Assembly: GCF_000336815.1 (NCBI RefSeq)
Contig: NZ_AOLG01000047.1
Coordinates: 331,622-387,135 of the forward strand
From: Haloferax prahovense DSM 18310
GTDB lineage: Archaea > Halobacteriota > Halobacteria > Halobacteriales > Haloferacaceae
Direction of reading: 5' to 3'
Length of the DNA: 55,514 nucleotides
The notes under the pieces are model-generated. The model made no database searches and was not told the DNA's origin. It worked only from the letters and a program-made list of their open reading frames with translations. The translations under genes and the position numbers were made by a program. The first letter of the stretch is position 1, and each line of letters opens with the position of its first letter. Shown piece after piece: positions 9,576 through 17,017 of this stretch.

Positions 9576-10748
9576 TCAGACCGGGGTCGTCACGCGAACC
9601 GGAAGTCCGAGCACGTCCACGGCGGCCGCGGCCACTTCGTCGCGGACCGCCTCGGGCGCGTAGACGCCGAGTCGCCACTGCGTCCGCTCGGCCGACCGGA
9701 GCGCGCCCACGAGTTCCGAGGCGTCTTCGAGCCGCCGGACGACGCCGTTGACGACGACGCGCGACCGGGACTCCTTGATTCGCGGCCGCGACGGGGCGTC
9801 CACGATAACCGACTCGGGCGACACGTCGGCGGCGTCGGCGATGTCCCGCTCGGCCGCCCGCGTCGCCTCGAAGTCGAGTTCGACCACGTCGGTCGGCACG
9901 GCGTCGATGGGGGCCCAGACGGCCCGCTTGTAGAGGTCGCGGCGCTCGATTCGGCGGCCGAGGTCGGGCACGCGCTCGCCGAGGGCGACGAGCAGGTCGT
10001 GGTCGGCCATCCGGACGAACGCCTCGATTGGCACGCCGTCGTCGACGAGGCGCTCGGAGGCGCGTTCGAGCATCGCGCCCGCGATGCGGGAGACGTGGTG
10101 GCGGTAGACGGTCGCGTTCATCAGCGCCCGGGCGAGAAGCAGGGATTCGGCGGTCTGGACGTTCCCCTCGGCCAACACGAGTTCGCCGTCCCGGTACCGG
10201 AGTTCGCGGACGAGGCGGCCGTGGTCGATGGTACCGTAGGGGACGCCCGTGTGGTGGGCGTCGCGCACGAGGTAGTCCATCCGGTCCACGTCCAACTCGC
10301 CGGAGACCAACTGTCCGAGACCGCCCGCGCCGTCGACCATGTCGGCGACGCGCTCGGGGTCGAGGCCGTGGTCGGTCAGGACCTCGCCGACCTCGGTCCC
10401 GTCGAGCAAGTGGTGAATCTCGTCGTGGTCGCGCCCGGTGCGCCGGCGGATGAGGTCCTCGGTCTGGTGCCCGTAGGGGCCGTGGCCCACGTCGTGGAGG
10501 AGGGCGGCGGCGCGGACGTGGGCGGCGCGGTCGCCGTCGACGCCGAGATGCGAGAGGGCGCGGGAGGCGAGGTGATAGACGCCGAGGCTGTGTTCGAACC
10601 GCGTGTGGCTCGCGGAGGGGTAGACGAGCCGGACCGTCGAGAGCTGTTTGATGTGTCGAAGCCGCTGGAAGGCGGGCGTATCGACGAGTTCGGCGGCCAC
10701 GGGGTCGAGCGAGATGTAGTCGTGGACGCTGTCCTTGACGGCGGTCAT
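9576..10748 (-). CDS. HD-domain phosphohydrolase (dNTPase/SAMHD1-like), copy 2
   Basis: The 390-residue paralogue of the adjacent HD protein keeps all metal-binding motifs (RFEHSLGVYHLA, LLHDVGHGPYGHQ, VDRMDYLVRDAHHTG) and the YKRAVWA block near residue 275. It is shorter at the C-terminus. The N-terminal half is close to the neighbour even at DNA level (for example 9316-9380 against 10560-10624). The middle and C-terminal thirds differ more, which suggests duplication followed by specialisation or gene conversion over the catalytic half. It starts at ATG 10748, 69 bases upstream of copy 1, so the two may be co-transcribed. Confidence 0.85.
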   Translation of the reverse strand: MTAVKDSVHDYISLDPVAAELVDTPAFQRLRHIKQLSTVRLVYPSASHTRFEHSLGVYHLASRALSHLGVDGDRAAHVRAAALLHDVGHGPYGHQTEDLIRRRTGRDHDEIHHLLDGTEVGEVLTDHGLDPERVADMVDGAGGLGQLVSGELDVDRMDYLVRDAHHTGVPYGTIDHGRLVRELRYRDGELVLAEGNVQTAESLLLARALMNATVYRHHVSRIAGAMLERASERLVDDGVPIEAFVRMADHDLLVALGERVPDLGRRIERRDLYKRAVWAPIDAVPTDVVELDFEATRAAERDIADAADVSPESVIVDAPSRPRIKESRSRVVVNGVVRRLEDASELVGALRSAERTQWRLGVYAPEAVRDEVAAAAVDVLGLPVRVTTPV

Positions 10749-10841
10749 AACGGGTGTTGCACGAGAGGAGTCAAATAGCCGAGCATTCGGGTCGTCGCGA
10801 GGAGGTTGTGGTCGCCCGTCCGACCGCCGGTGCCGCCCGTC

Positions 10842-11444
10842 TCACCGCTCGGGGAACTGCCCGACGACCTGTTCCGCGGTCGCGTCGGCGACGACGCCGA
10901 CGAGGTGGGCGCGATAGGCGGGTCGGCTGACGACCCCGGTCCCGGCGCTCTCGACCGACGCTTCGACCGACCCCGCGAGGTCGGGGCCGTCTGTCGACTC
11001 GAAGACGAGCGCGTCGCCCGACAGCGCCGCGTCGACGTGTCTCTCGTGACCGCCCGCGTCGAACGCCGCGCGCCACGCCACCGACCCCGAAGGAGCGACC
11101 GGGTTCCAGCGCGAGTCCCACTCGTCCACGACGACGACCACGACCGGACCCTCAGCGTCTTCGTCGCGGATGTCGGTCGGTTCGAGCGTCACGCCCCGCT
11201 CCGCGAACGACTCGACGAGTGCCGCCGTCAGGTCGTCGCGAACGGCCTCCGGCGCGTCGACCACGAGGGTCCCGTCGGTAATCGGCGGGAGCGAATCGAG
11301 GTTCGTCCCGCCTGACGCGGCGGTCGCGGCGGCCGTCGTCTCGTAGTTCGCCGCCTCGAAATCGAGCGCGAGCAGGCCGCCGGAGACGACCGCGACGACG
11401 AGAATGAGCGCGACCACAACCGCGGTTCGAGGGGACAATTCCAT
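10842..11444 (-). CDS. membrane-anchored hypothetical protein
   Basis: The 200-residue protein has one N-terminal transmembrane helix (MELSPRTAVVVALILVVAVV, about residues 8-27) and an acidic soluble domain that would face outside. The frame stays open well upstream of 11444, but that extension is basic and His/Arg-rich and is the antisense of the plus-strand gene at 11577, so ATG 11444 is the sensible start. I do not recognise a family. The alternating beta/alpha pattern (GTLVVDAPEAVRDDL, VVVVVVDEW) suggests a small globular fold. It points away from the next gene. Confidence 0.65.
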   Translation of the reverse strand: MELSPRTAVVVALILVVAVVSGGLLALDFEAANYETTAAATAASGGTNLDSLPPITDGTLVVDAPEAVRDDLTAALVESFAERGVTLEPTDIRDEDAEGPVVVVVVDEWDSRWNPVAPSGSVAWRAAFDAGGHERHVDAALSGDALVFESTDGPDLAGSVEASVESAGTGVVSRPAYRAHLVGVVADATAEQVVGQFPER

Positions 11445-11576
11445 GGGGTGTATTCGTCTCGCGGCGGCGATAGCCGTTCTGTGACGCGTGTTGTCTGTAG
11501 TCCGTCCCGTCGAACGGTGATGGCGGTGGTTCGACCGCCCACAAACCGTTTCACTCGGGGGCGACGAGACACCGAT

Positions 11577-11837
11577 ATGAGCCTCCGCTCGGCCCTCGGA
11601 AGCGCCATCGGCTACGCCCTCCTCGGCCTCGCGTGTCTCTTCGTGGCCTTCGCGGGCTACTGGGCTGCCATGAGCGCACTGACCGGCGTGACCGCCGGGC
11701 GCGTGATGTTCGTCATGTCCGGCCTCGGGGCGGCGCTGATAACCGGCTTCTCGGGCTACTTCGTCAGGAAGGCGGTCGCCGGACAGGTGATGCCGTCGGA
11801 GTTCGACGTGTCGGTGGCCTATCGCGGCAGTCGCTGA
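11577..11837 (+). CDS. two-helix membrane protein of unknown function
   Basis: The 86-residue protein has hydrophobic helices at about residues 9-34 and 43-66 and a short polar C-terminus (VMPSEFDVSVAYRGSR). ATG 11577 is used because the preceding in-frame codons are basic and lie in the divergent promoter interval. Similar small membrane proteins are widespread in haloarchaea without known role. It precedes cofD on the same strand with a gap of about 100 bases that contains cofD's own promoter, so the two are probably separate units. Confidence 0.7.
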   Translation: MSLRSALGSAIGYALLGLACLFVAFAGYWAAMSALTGVTAGRVMFVMSGLGAALITGFSGYFVRKAVAGQVMPSEFDVSVAYRGSR

Positions 11838-11939
11838 GGAGGACTTCGTCGGTCTGCGCGACTTATCGACATCCACCGGCGACCGGCCGGCGTCTCCGGT
11901 GAAGGAACTTTCAAACGGACACTCGCCCTACGGCGCATC

Positions 11940-12932
11940 ATGGTTACCTTCCTCGCCGGGGGTACGGGCACCCCCAAACTCCTCGACGGGGCCGCCGGGG
12001 TGTTCGACCCCGCCGAGACGACCGTCGTCGCCAACACCGGCGACGACGTGGAACTCGGCGGTCACCTCGTCTGTCCCGACGTGGACACCGTCCTCTTCGC
12101 CGGCGGCGGCGTCCTCGACACCGACCGCTGGTGGGGCGTCGCCGGCGACACCACCGCGACCGACGACGAACTCCACCGGCTCGCCGACGCGGCCGGCCTC
12201 GAACCCGGCCCGCGCTATCTCCCCGAATCGGCCCAGACCGCCGGCCGCGACATCGCCCGCTGGCGGCGCTTCTCCGGCGTCGCAGAGTTCATGGAAATTG
12301 GCGACCGCGACCGCGCGGTCCACATCACCCGAACCTCGCTTCTCGACGAAGGAGACACGCTGACCGAGGTCACAGAAACCCTCGCCGAGGCGTTCGACCT
12401 CGACGTGTCGCTCCTCCCGATGAGCGACGACCCCGTGGCGACGCTGATTCACACCGACGAGGGGACGATGCACTTCCAGGAGTACTGGGTCCACCGCCGG
12501 GCCGACCCCGCCGTCCGCGACGTGGAGTTCCGCGGCGCTGCCGACGCGACCGTCACCGACGACGTCGCCGACGCCCTCGCGGACCCCGTCGTCGTCGGTC
12601 CCTCGAACCCAATCACGAGCATCGGACCGATGCTCGCCATCGACGGCTTCGCGGACGCCCTCGCCGACACGCCCGTCGTCGCCGTCTCGCCGTTCGTCGA
12701 GGACACCGTGTTCTCCGGCCCCGCCGCCGACCTCATGGAGGGCGTCGGCTACGACCCCTCGACCGCGGGCGTCGCCGAGGCCTACCCCTTCGCCGACGCG
12801 TTCGTCCTCGACGCGGACGACGGCACCGACCTCGACCGCCCGGTGGGTAGAACCGACACCCGAATCGACGGCCCGGAAGACGCCGAGCGCGTCGCCCGCG
12901 CCGTCGCCGAGGCGCTCGCGGAGGTGTCGTGA
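11940..12932 (+). CDS. cofD: 2-phospho-L-lactate transferase (coenzyme F420 synthesis)
   Basis: CofD couples the activated phospholactate/phosphoenolpyruvate-guanosine intermediate to the deazaflavin Fo, producing F420-0 (or its dehydro form). The 330-residue protein shows the family start [18 protein letters not shown], the [19 protein letters not shown] motif at about 29-47, and the [15 protein letters not shown] substrate loop near 220. Full-length for the family. ATG 11940 follows a TATA-like TTTCAAAC by about 28 nt, fitting a leaderless transcript. Its stop overlaps the ATG of the Dus-like gene, starting a four-gene cassette with 1-4 base overlaps. Confidence 0.93.
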   Translation: MVTFLAGGTGTPKLLDGAAGVFDPAETTVVANTGDDVELGGHLVCPDVDTVLFAGGGVLDTDRWWGVAGDTTATDDELHRLADAAGLEPGPRYLPESAQTAGRDIARWRRFSGVAEFMEIGDRDRAVHITRTSLLDEGDTLTEVTETLAEAFDLDVSLLPMSDDPVATLIHTDEGTMHFQEYWVHRRADPAVRDVEFRGAADATVTDDVADALADPVVVGPSNPITSIGPMLAIDGFADALADTPVVAVSPFVEDTVFSGPAADLMEGVGYDPSTAGVAEAYPFADAFVLDADDGTDLDRPVGRTDTRIDGPEDAERVARAVAEALAEVS

Positions 12933-13723
12933 TGTTCGAACCGCGGGTCGCCGTCGCGAGCCTCAGCGGCGAGTCAGACGCCTCGTGGGCGGACGCTGCG
13001 GCACCCCACGTCGGCGCGGCGTTCCTCGGCGGCGTCGCGCTCGACGACGCCTCGCAGGCGGCGGCTCGCGAACTCGTCGCCCGCGGGCGCTCGGAGTTCC
13101 TCGCCGACGACCCGGTCGCCTTCGTCTCCGACCAACTCGCTTCCCTCGCCGGATTCGACGGCGAGGACCGCTTCGCCGCGGTCAACGTCAGAGCGACCTC
13201 GTCGGCCCCGATTCGGGAGGTTGCGGCCGTCTGCGCCGACCGCAGTGCGGGCGTGGAGATAAACGCCCACTGCCGACAGGACGAACTCTGCGCCGTCGGC
13301 TGCGGCGAGACGCTCCTGCGCGACACCGACCGACTGGCCGCGTACGTCGCCGCGGCCGCCGAGTCGGGCGCGCCGGTCGGCGCGAAAGTCCGCGCCGAAA
13401 TCGACGGCGTTGACCTCCCGAGCCTCGCGGTCGCGCTCGCCGACGCCGGGGCCGACTGGCTCCACGTCGACGCGATGGACTCCGAGGCCGCGGTTGCCGA
13501 CGTGGCCGCCGCCGCGCCCGAACTCTTCCTCGTCGCCAACAACGGCGTCCGCGACCGCGAGACGGCGACCGAGTACCTCGATTACGGGGCCGACGCGGTG
13601 AGCGTCGGGCGGCCGAGCGACAACCCGGCAGTCCTCCGCCGGGTCCGAACCGCCGTGGACGACTGGTTCGGTGGCCGCGAGGACGCGGCCGAGTCGGGCG
13701 ACGAGAGCGGGGTGTCCGCCTGA
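12932..13723 (+). CDS. TIM-barrel flavoprotein, dihydrouridine-synthase-like
   Basis: The 263-residue protein resembles a short TIM-barrel of the Dus/dihydroorotate-dehydrogenase type. Visible blocks are EINAHCRQDELCAVGCGETLLRD (about residues 108-130; Cys-rich loop where Dus enzymes keep their catalytic cysteine), PVGAKVRAE with the basic residues expected near flavin, WLHVDAMDS, and VANNGVRDRETATEYL followed by GADAVSVGRPS (phosphate-binding end of the barrel). It lacks the roughly 60-residue C-terminal RNA-binding domain of true Dus, so tRNA dihydrouridine synthesis is doubtful. ATG 12932 overlaps the cofD stop. Its location suggests a cofactor-related role. Confidence 0.65.
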   Translation: MFEPRVAVASLSGESDASWADAAAPHVGAAFLGGVALDDASQAAARELVARGRSEFLADDPVAFVSDQLASLAGFDGEDRFAAVNVRATSSAPIREVAAVCADRSAGVEINAHCRQDELCAVGCGETLLRDTDRLAAYVAAAAESGAPVGAKVRAEIDGVDLPSLAVALADAGADWLHVDAMDSEAAVADVAAAAPELFLVANNGVRDRETATEYLDYGADAVSVGRPSDNPAVLRRVRTAVDDWFGGREDAAESGDESGVSA

Positions 13724-14583
13724 TGGCCGCGCCCGTCTCCGACCGCGGGTTCGGCCCCGCGCGACACGCCGAACTCGCGCTCCTGCTCGAAGTCGCCGGC
13801 ACGCCCAAACCGGGGAACGTCGACCGCCGCCGCGACCTCTCGGACCTGCACTTCGAGCACTTCCTGACGGGCGCGGTCGGCTCCGCGGCCGGCCTCGAAC
13901 TCGCCGCGTCGGGCGCGCCCGTCGGCGAGGCGTTCGAGGAGGCGGTCGCCGGCATGAGCCGACAGGGCGGCGGGAACACGCAGTTCGGCTGTCTCCTGCT
14001 TCTCGCCCCGCTCGTCCGGGCCGCGGCCGACGACGACCGAGACCTCTCGCCCGCCGGGGCGGCCGACGTGGTCGAGTCGACCACCGTCGCCGACGCGGTC
14101 GACTTCTACCGGGCTTTCGAACACGTCGACGTGGCCGTCGGCGACGTGCCCGAGGACGCCCCCGACCTCGACGTTCGGCGCGGCGGCCACGCGGCTGCCG
14201 CGCTCCGGGACCGCGATTTCACGCTCTACGACGTGATGGACCTCAGCGCCGAGCGCGACGCCAACGCCCGCGAGTGGACCGGCGGCTTCGCCCGCACGTT
14301 CCGCGCGGCCGAGGCCGTCCTCGCGGACGACGGCCCCGTCACCGACCGCGTCGCTCGCGCGTTTCTCGACCTGCTCGCGGAGGAACCAGACACGCTCGTC
14401 GCGACGAACCACGGCGAGGCCGTCGCCCGCGACGTGATGGACCGCGCGGCCGCGGTCTCGGACCTCGCCGAGGCCGAGGAACTGGCCGACGAGTTCGTCG
14501 CCGAGGGAATCAACCCCGGCACGACCGCCGACATCGTCTGCGCGGCGACGTTCGTCGCGCTGGAGCGGGGGGTCCCGCTGTGA
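13723..14583 (+). CDS. CitG-like triphosphoribosyl-dephospho-CoA synthase family protein
   Basis: The 286-residue all-helical protein has the CitG/MdcB family signatures: AGTPKPGNVDRRRDLSDLHFEHFL at about residues 25-48, and RQGGGNTQFGCLLLLAPL near 80-98. The C-terminal GINPGTTADIVCAATF block carries the conserved N-P-G-T-x-A-D motif. Characterised members displace adenine from ATP to build a prosthetic-group precursor for citrate or malonate decarboxylase. Neither of those enzymes is in this window, so another ribosyl transfer is likely. The ATG overlaps the upstream stop (TGATG) and the stop overlaps the next GTG (GTGA). Confidence 0.8.
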   Translation: MAAPVSDRGFGPARHAELALLLEVAGTPKPGNVDRRRDLSDLHFEHFLTGAVGSAAGLELAASGAPVGEAFEEAVAGMSRQGGGNTQFGCLLLLAPLVRAAADDDRDLSPAGAADVVESTTVADAVDFYRAFEHVDVAVGDVPEDAPDLDVRRGGHAAAALRDRDFTLYDVMDLSAERDANAREWTGGFARTFRAAEAVLADDGPVTDRVARAFLDLLAEEPDTLVATNHGEAVARDVMDRAAAVSDLAEAEELADEFVAEGINPGTTADIVCAATFVALERGVPL

Positions 14584-15269
14584 GCGACGACGAGACGACA
14601 GACGCGGGGCGTCGCGTCGGCGACCGCGACGGCGACGACTGGCCCGTCGAACTCCGCGGCGTCACCGAGACGGTCGTCGCCACGCTCGGGCCGAACGACC
14701 GGTGGAACTTCGCGGCGCTCGGCGTCCACGCACCGGAGACCGACGGCGACCCCCCTGCCAGCACGCCCTCGCCGCCGCCCGCCACCGCCACGACGTGGGG
14801 AAACACTCGAACCCGTCGGAACTTCCACCGACAGGGGGGCGGCGTCGTCCAGTTCGTCTCCGACCCGCGGGCGTTCGTCGAGGCCGCGATGACTATCTAC
14901 GAGCGTGACTCGCCGCTCCTCGACTCGGCCGACGCGTGGGTCGAAGTCGAGGCGACTGCGGTCGATTCCGGCCAAGACGGCGGGACCGAATGGGAGGAAT
15001 GGGAACTCCGGCCCGTCGATGCCGCGGTCGAGCAGCGCCGACCGTTCACTATCAATCGGGGCTTCGGCGCGGTCATCGACGCGACGGTGGCGGCCTCGCG
15101 CCTCGACGTGCCCGCCTTCGACACCGACGCCCTGCTGGATCGGCTCGCGTACTTCGCCGAGACGGTCGAGAAATGCGGCGGGGAAAGAGAGCGCGAGGCG
15201 TTCGCGCGAATCGACGAGTTGACGGGCTGGCGCGAGCGGGCGGCCGCGAGACGGAACGAATCGTTTTAG
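14580..15269 (+). CDS. DUF447 family FMN-binding split-barrel protein
   Basis: The 229-residue protein starts with GTG at 14580, inside the CitG-like stop (GTGA overlap). Its core matches the archaeal DUF447 family, a flavin-reductase-like split barrel: ELRGVTETVVATLGPNDRWNFAALGVH near the start, NFHRQGGGVVQFVSDPRAFVEAAMTIYE in the middle, and NRGFGAVIDATVAASRL. Between the first two blocks sits a Pro/Ser/Thr/Ala-rich loop (about residues 58-78) that looks like an insertion. The frame continues open upstream only because of GC-rich composition. Role unknown; tight coupling to the CitG-like gene implies a shared pathway. The rps17e TATA box overlaps its stop. Confidence 0.78.
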   Translation: MSDDETTDAGRRVGDRDGDDWPVELRGVTETVVATLGPNDRWNFAALGVHAPETDGDPPASTPSPPPATATTWGNTRTRRNFHRQGGGVVQFVSDPRAFVEAAMTIYERDSPLLDSADAWVEVEATAVDSGQDGGTEWEEWELRPVDAAVEQRRPFTINRGFGAVIDATVAASRLDVPAFDTDALLDRLAYFAETVEKCGGEREREAFARIDELTGWRERAAARRNESF

Positions 15270-15270
15270 T
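15261..15270 (+). promoter_or_regulatory. TATA-like box for rps17e overlapping the DUF447 stop
   Basis: CGTTTTAG centred near 15266 lies about 27 nt before the rps17e ATG at 15294. That is the spacing expected for a leaderless haloarchaeal transcript, so rps17e can be transcribed independently of the cofactor cassette. Confidence 0.5.
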
Positions 15271-15293
15271 GTTCGTCCGGGGAATCTTCCGAC

Positions 15294-15482
15294 ATGGCAA
15301 TCAAGCCCAAGTACGTCAAGCAGCTTGGTAACATCCTGCTGGAGCGATACCCGCAGGCGTTCAACACGGACTTCGAGACGAACAAGGACAGCGTCGAAGA
15401 ACTGACCACGGTCGAGTCGAAGGGCGTCCGCAACCGCATCGCCGGCTATATCACGCGCAAGAAGGGCGGCCAGGGCGCGTAA
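15294..15482 (+). CDS. rps17e: 30S ribosomal protein S17e
   Basis: The 62-residue protein matches archaeal eS17: MAIKPKYVKQLGNILLERYP at the start and GVRNRIAGYITRKK at the end, with the invariant N-R-I-A-G-Y-I-T-R motif. Component of the small ribosomal subunit; length is typical for archaea. It has its own promoter (see 15261-15270) and follows DUF447 by 24 bases. Confidence 0.97.
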   Translation: MAIKPKYVKQLGNILLERYPQAFNTDFETNKDSVEELTTVESKGVRNRIAGYITRKKGGQGA

Positions 15483-15681
15483 GTTCGAGTCAGTCGATTC
15501 TCTCTGCGAACACATCTTCTCCAGCCCGCGCGGAGCGGCTGCGCCGGTCCGCGCGCGGCCCGTGACGCCCGCACGACGGTCCCCAGTAATCGATTCCCGT
15601 ACAAACTGCTCCCCACCGCTCCCCATCGCTTTCGACCGGTCCGGAGGAAGCGTTTAGTCCGCCCTCCCGCGATGCACCGAC

Positions 15682-16338
15682 ATGCGCATCATCGGTCACC
15701 GCGGCTGTCCCGCCCTCGCGCCGGAAAACACGCTCGCCGCCTTCGAAGCGGCCGCGGCGCGACTCGACTGGGTCGAACTCGACGTCCGACGCTGCGGCTC
15801 CGGCGAACTCGTCGTCTTCCACGACGAGACGCTCGACCGCCTGACCGGTGCGACCGGTCGCGTCGCCGACACGAGTCTCACGGACCTACAGGAACTCACA
15901 ATCGGTGACTCAGACGAGTCGATTCCGACGCTCGCCGCGGTGTTCGACGCCCTGCCGGACCGCGTCGCGGTCAACGTCGAACTGAAGGTGGCCGGCCTCG
16001 CCGACGACCTCGCCGCCGTCGTCGGCGACGCGGGAAACGAAGTGCTCGTCTCGTCGTTCGACCCGGTCGCACTCCGCGAGGTGCGCGAGACGACCGCGCT
16101 CCCGCTCGCCTTCCTCTTCGCGGCCGACTGGGCGGAGTCGCTGTCGGTCGCCGCCGACGTCGACTGCGCGGCCGTCCACCCGCACTACGACCTGCTCTCG
16201 TCGGCGCGGGTGGACGAGGCGCACGACCGAGGCTTCGAGGTCAACGCGTGGACGGTCCCCGACCGCGAGGTCACGCGACGACTCCGGGAGTACGGCGTCG
16301 ACGGCGTCGTCGTCGACGACCCGGCACTCGCGGTGTGA
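15682..16338 (+). CDS. ugpQ: glycerophosphodiester phosphodiesterase
   Basis: Hydrolyses glycerophosphodiesters to glycerol-3-phosphate (or glycerol-1-phosphate in archaeal lipid turnover) and an alcohol. The 218-residue protein has the catalytic IIGHRG (His6) followed by APENTLAAF, the metal site ELDVR near residue 33, the second catalytic histidine in FHDETLDRLTG, and a C-terminal VNAWTVPD block typical of the GDPD TIM barrel. No signal peptide is visible, so it is probably cytosolic. A TATA-like CGTTTAGT centred at 15655 lies about 27 nt before ATG 15682, supporting the start. Confidence 0.92.
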   Translation: MRIIGHRGCPALAPENTLAAFEAAAARLDWVELDVRRCGSGELVVFHDETLDRLTGATGRVADTSLTDLQELTIGDSDESIPTLAAVFDALPDRVAVNVELKVAGLADDLAAVVGDAGNEVLVSSFDPVALREVRETTALPLAFLFAADWAESLSVAADVDCAAVHPHYDLLSSARVDEAHDRGFEVNAWTVPDREVTRRLREYGVDGVVVDDPALAV

Positions 16339-16374
16339 ACTACCGACCATCGACTGCCGGCTACTGACCGCCGG

Positions 16375-16683
16375 CTACCGAGATCGAGTCCGAGCGTCGC
16401 CGCGAAACGCCTGAAACGCCGTCTGGTCCCGTTTCACACCGAGCGCGAGCGAGACCAGGGCGGCGACGATGCAGACCCCGACCGCGACAGTCGGGAAGAC
16501 GCTATCGGGAATGTAGCCGTTCGCCATTCCGAGTTCGACGCAGGTCCCGGCGAAGACGGCGGCGAGCGCCGCGGAGACGAAGTCGAGCTCGCCCTCGTCG
16601 GCGTAGTGTGCGGCGACCGCGACGGCGGCGAACCCGGCGAGGCCGGCGTTGAGAAACAGCCAGACGAGCGCGGTTTGGACCAT
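16375..16683 (-). CDS. three-helix membrane protein of unknown function
   Basis: The 102-residue protein has hydrophobic helices at about residues 5-24, 34-52 and 62-83, ending in a basic tail. ATG 16683 directly begins the first helix. I do not recognise a named family. It converges on ugpQ and lies on the same strand as, and 64 bases downstream of, pccX, so read-through from the carboxylase operon is possible but nothing links it to that function. Confidence 0.7.
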   Translation of the reverse strand: MVQTALVWLFLNAGLAGFAAVAVAAHYADEGELDFVSAALAAVFAGTCVELGMANGYIPDSVFPTVAVGVCIVAALVSLALGVKRDQTAFQAFRGDARTRSR

Positions 16684-16747
16684 GTCGGGCGAACTGATGT
16701 CGGGAGAAAATGTAAGCGTTCTGGAGTGAATTTGCGGACGCCCCGAC

Positions 16748-17017
16748 TCAGAACCGGTCGACGCGGCCCGAGGCGGCCCACGCGTCGGTCGGCGCGCCGG
16801 AGGGGACGCGACGGCCGCAGCCGGTGACCGATTCGAGGCGGCCGGCGTAGCGCCAGCGCTCCTCGTTCCACGTCTCCTCGCCGTCCGCTGCGGCCGCGGC
16901 GGCCGCGGCGACCGACTGGTCGTGGAGGTGCGCGCCGACGGCGGCGGCGATGGCCGCGGCCTCCTCGGCGTCGGCGTCGTCCGGAATCGACAGCCCCGAC
17001 AGCAGCTCCCCGCTCAT
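16748..17017 (-). CDS. pccX: small propionyl-CoA carboxylase subunit
   Basis: The 89-residue protein begins [31 protein letters not shown] and ends [18 protein letters not shown]...[12 protein letters not shown]. This is the layout of acyl-CoA carboxylase epsilon-like subunits: an N-terminal amphipathic helix of the [10 protein letters not shown] type, an alanine-rich linker, and a C-terminal W..AGR motif. In Haloferax mediterranei a small PccX subunit is needed for carboxylase activity; that is established for the family, not tested here. Its ATG overlaps the pccB stop (ATGA), so the two are translationally coupled. Confidence 0.82.
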   Translation of the reverse strand: MSGELLSGLSIPDDADAEEAAAIAAAVGAHLHDQSVAAAAAAAADGEETWNEERWRYAGRLESVTGCGRRVPSGAPTDAWAASGRVDRF

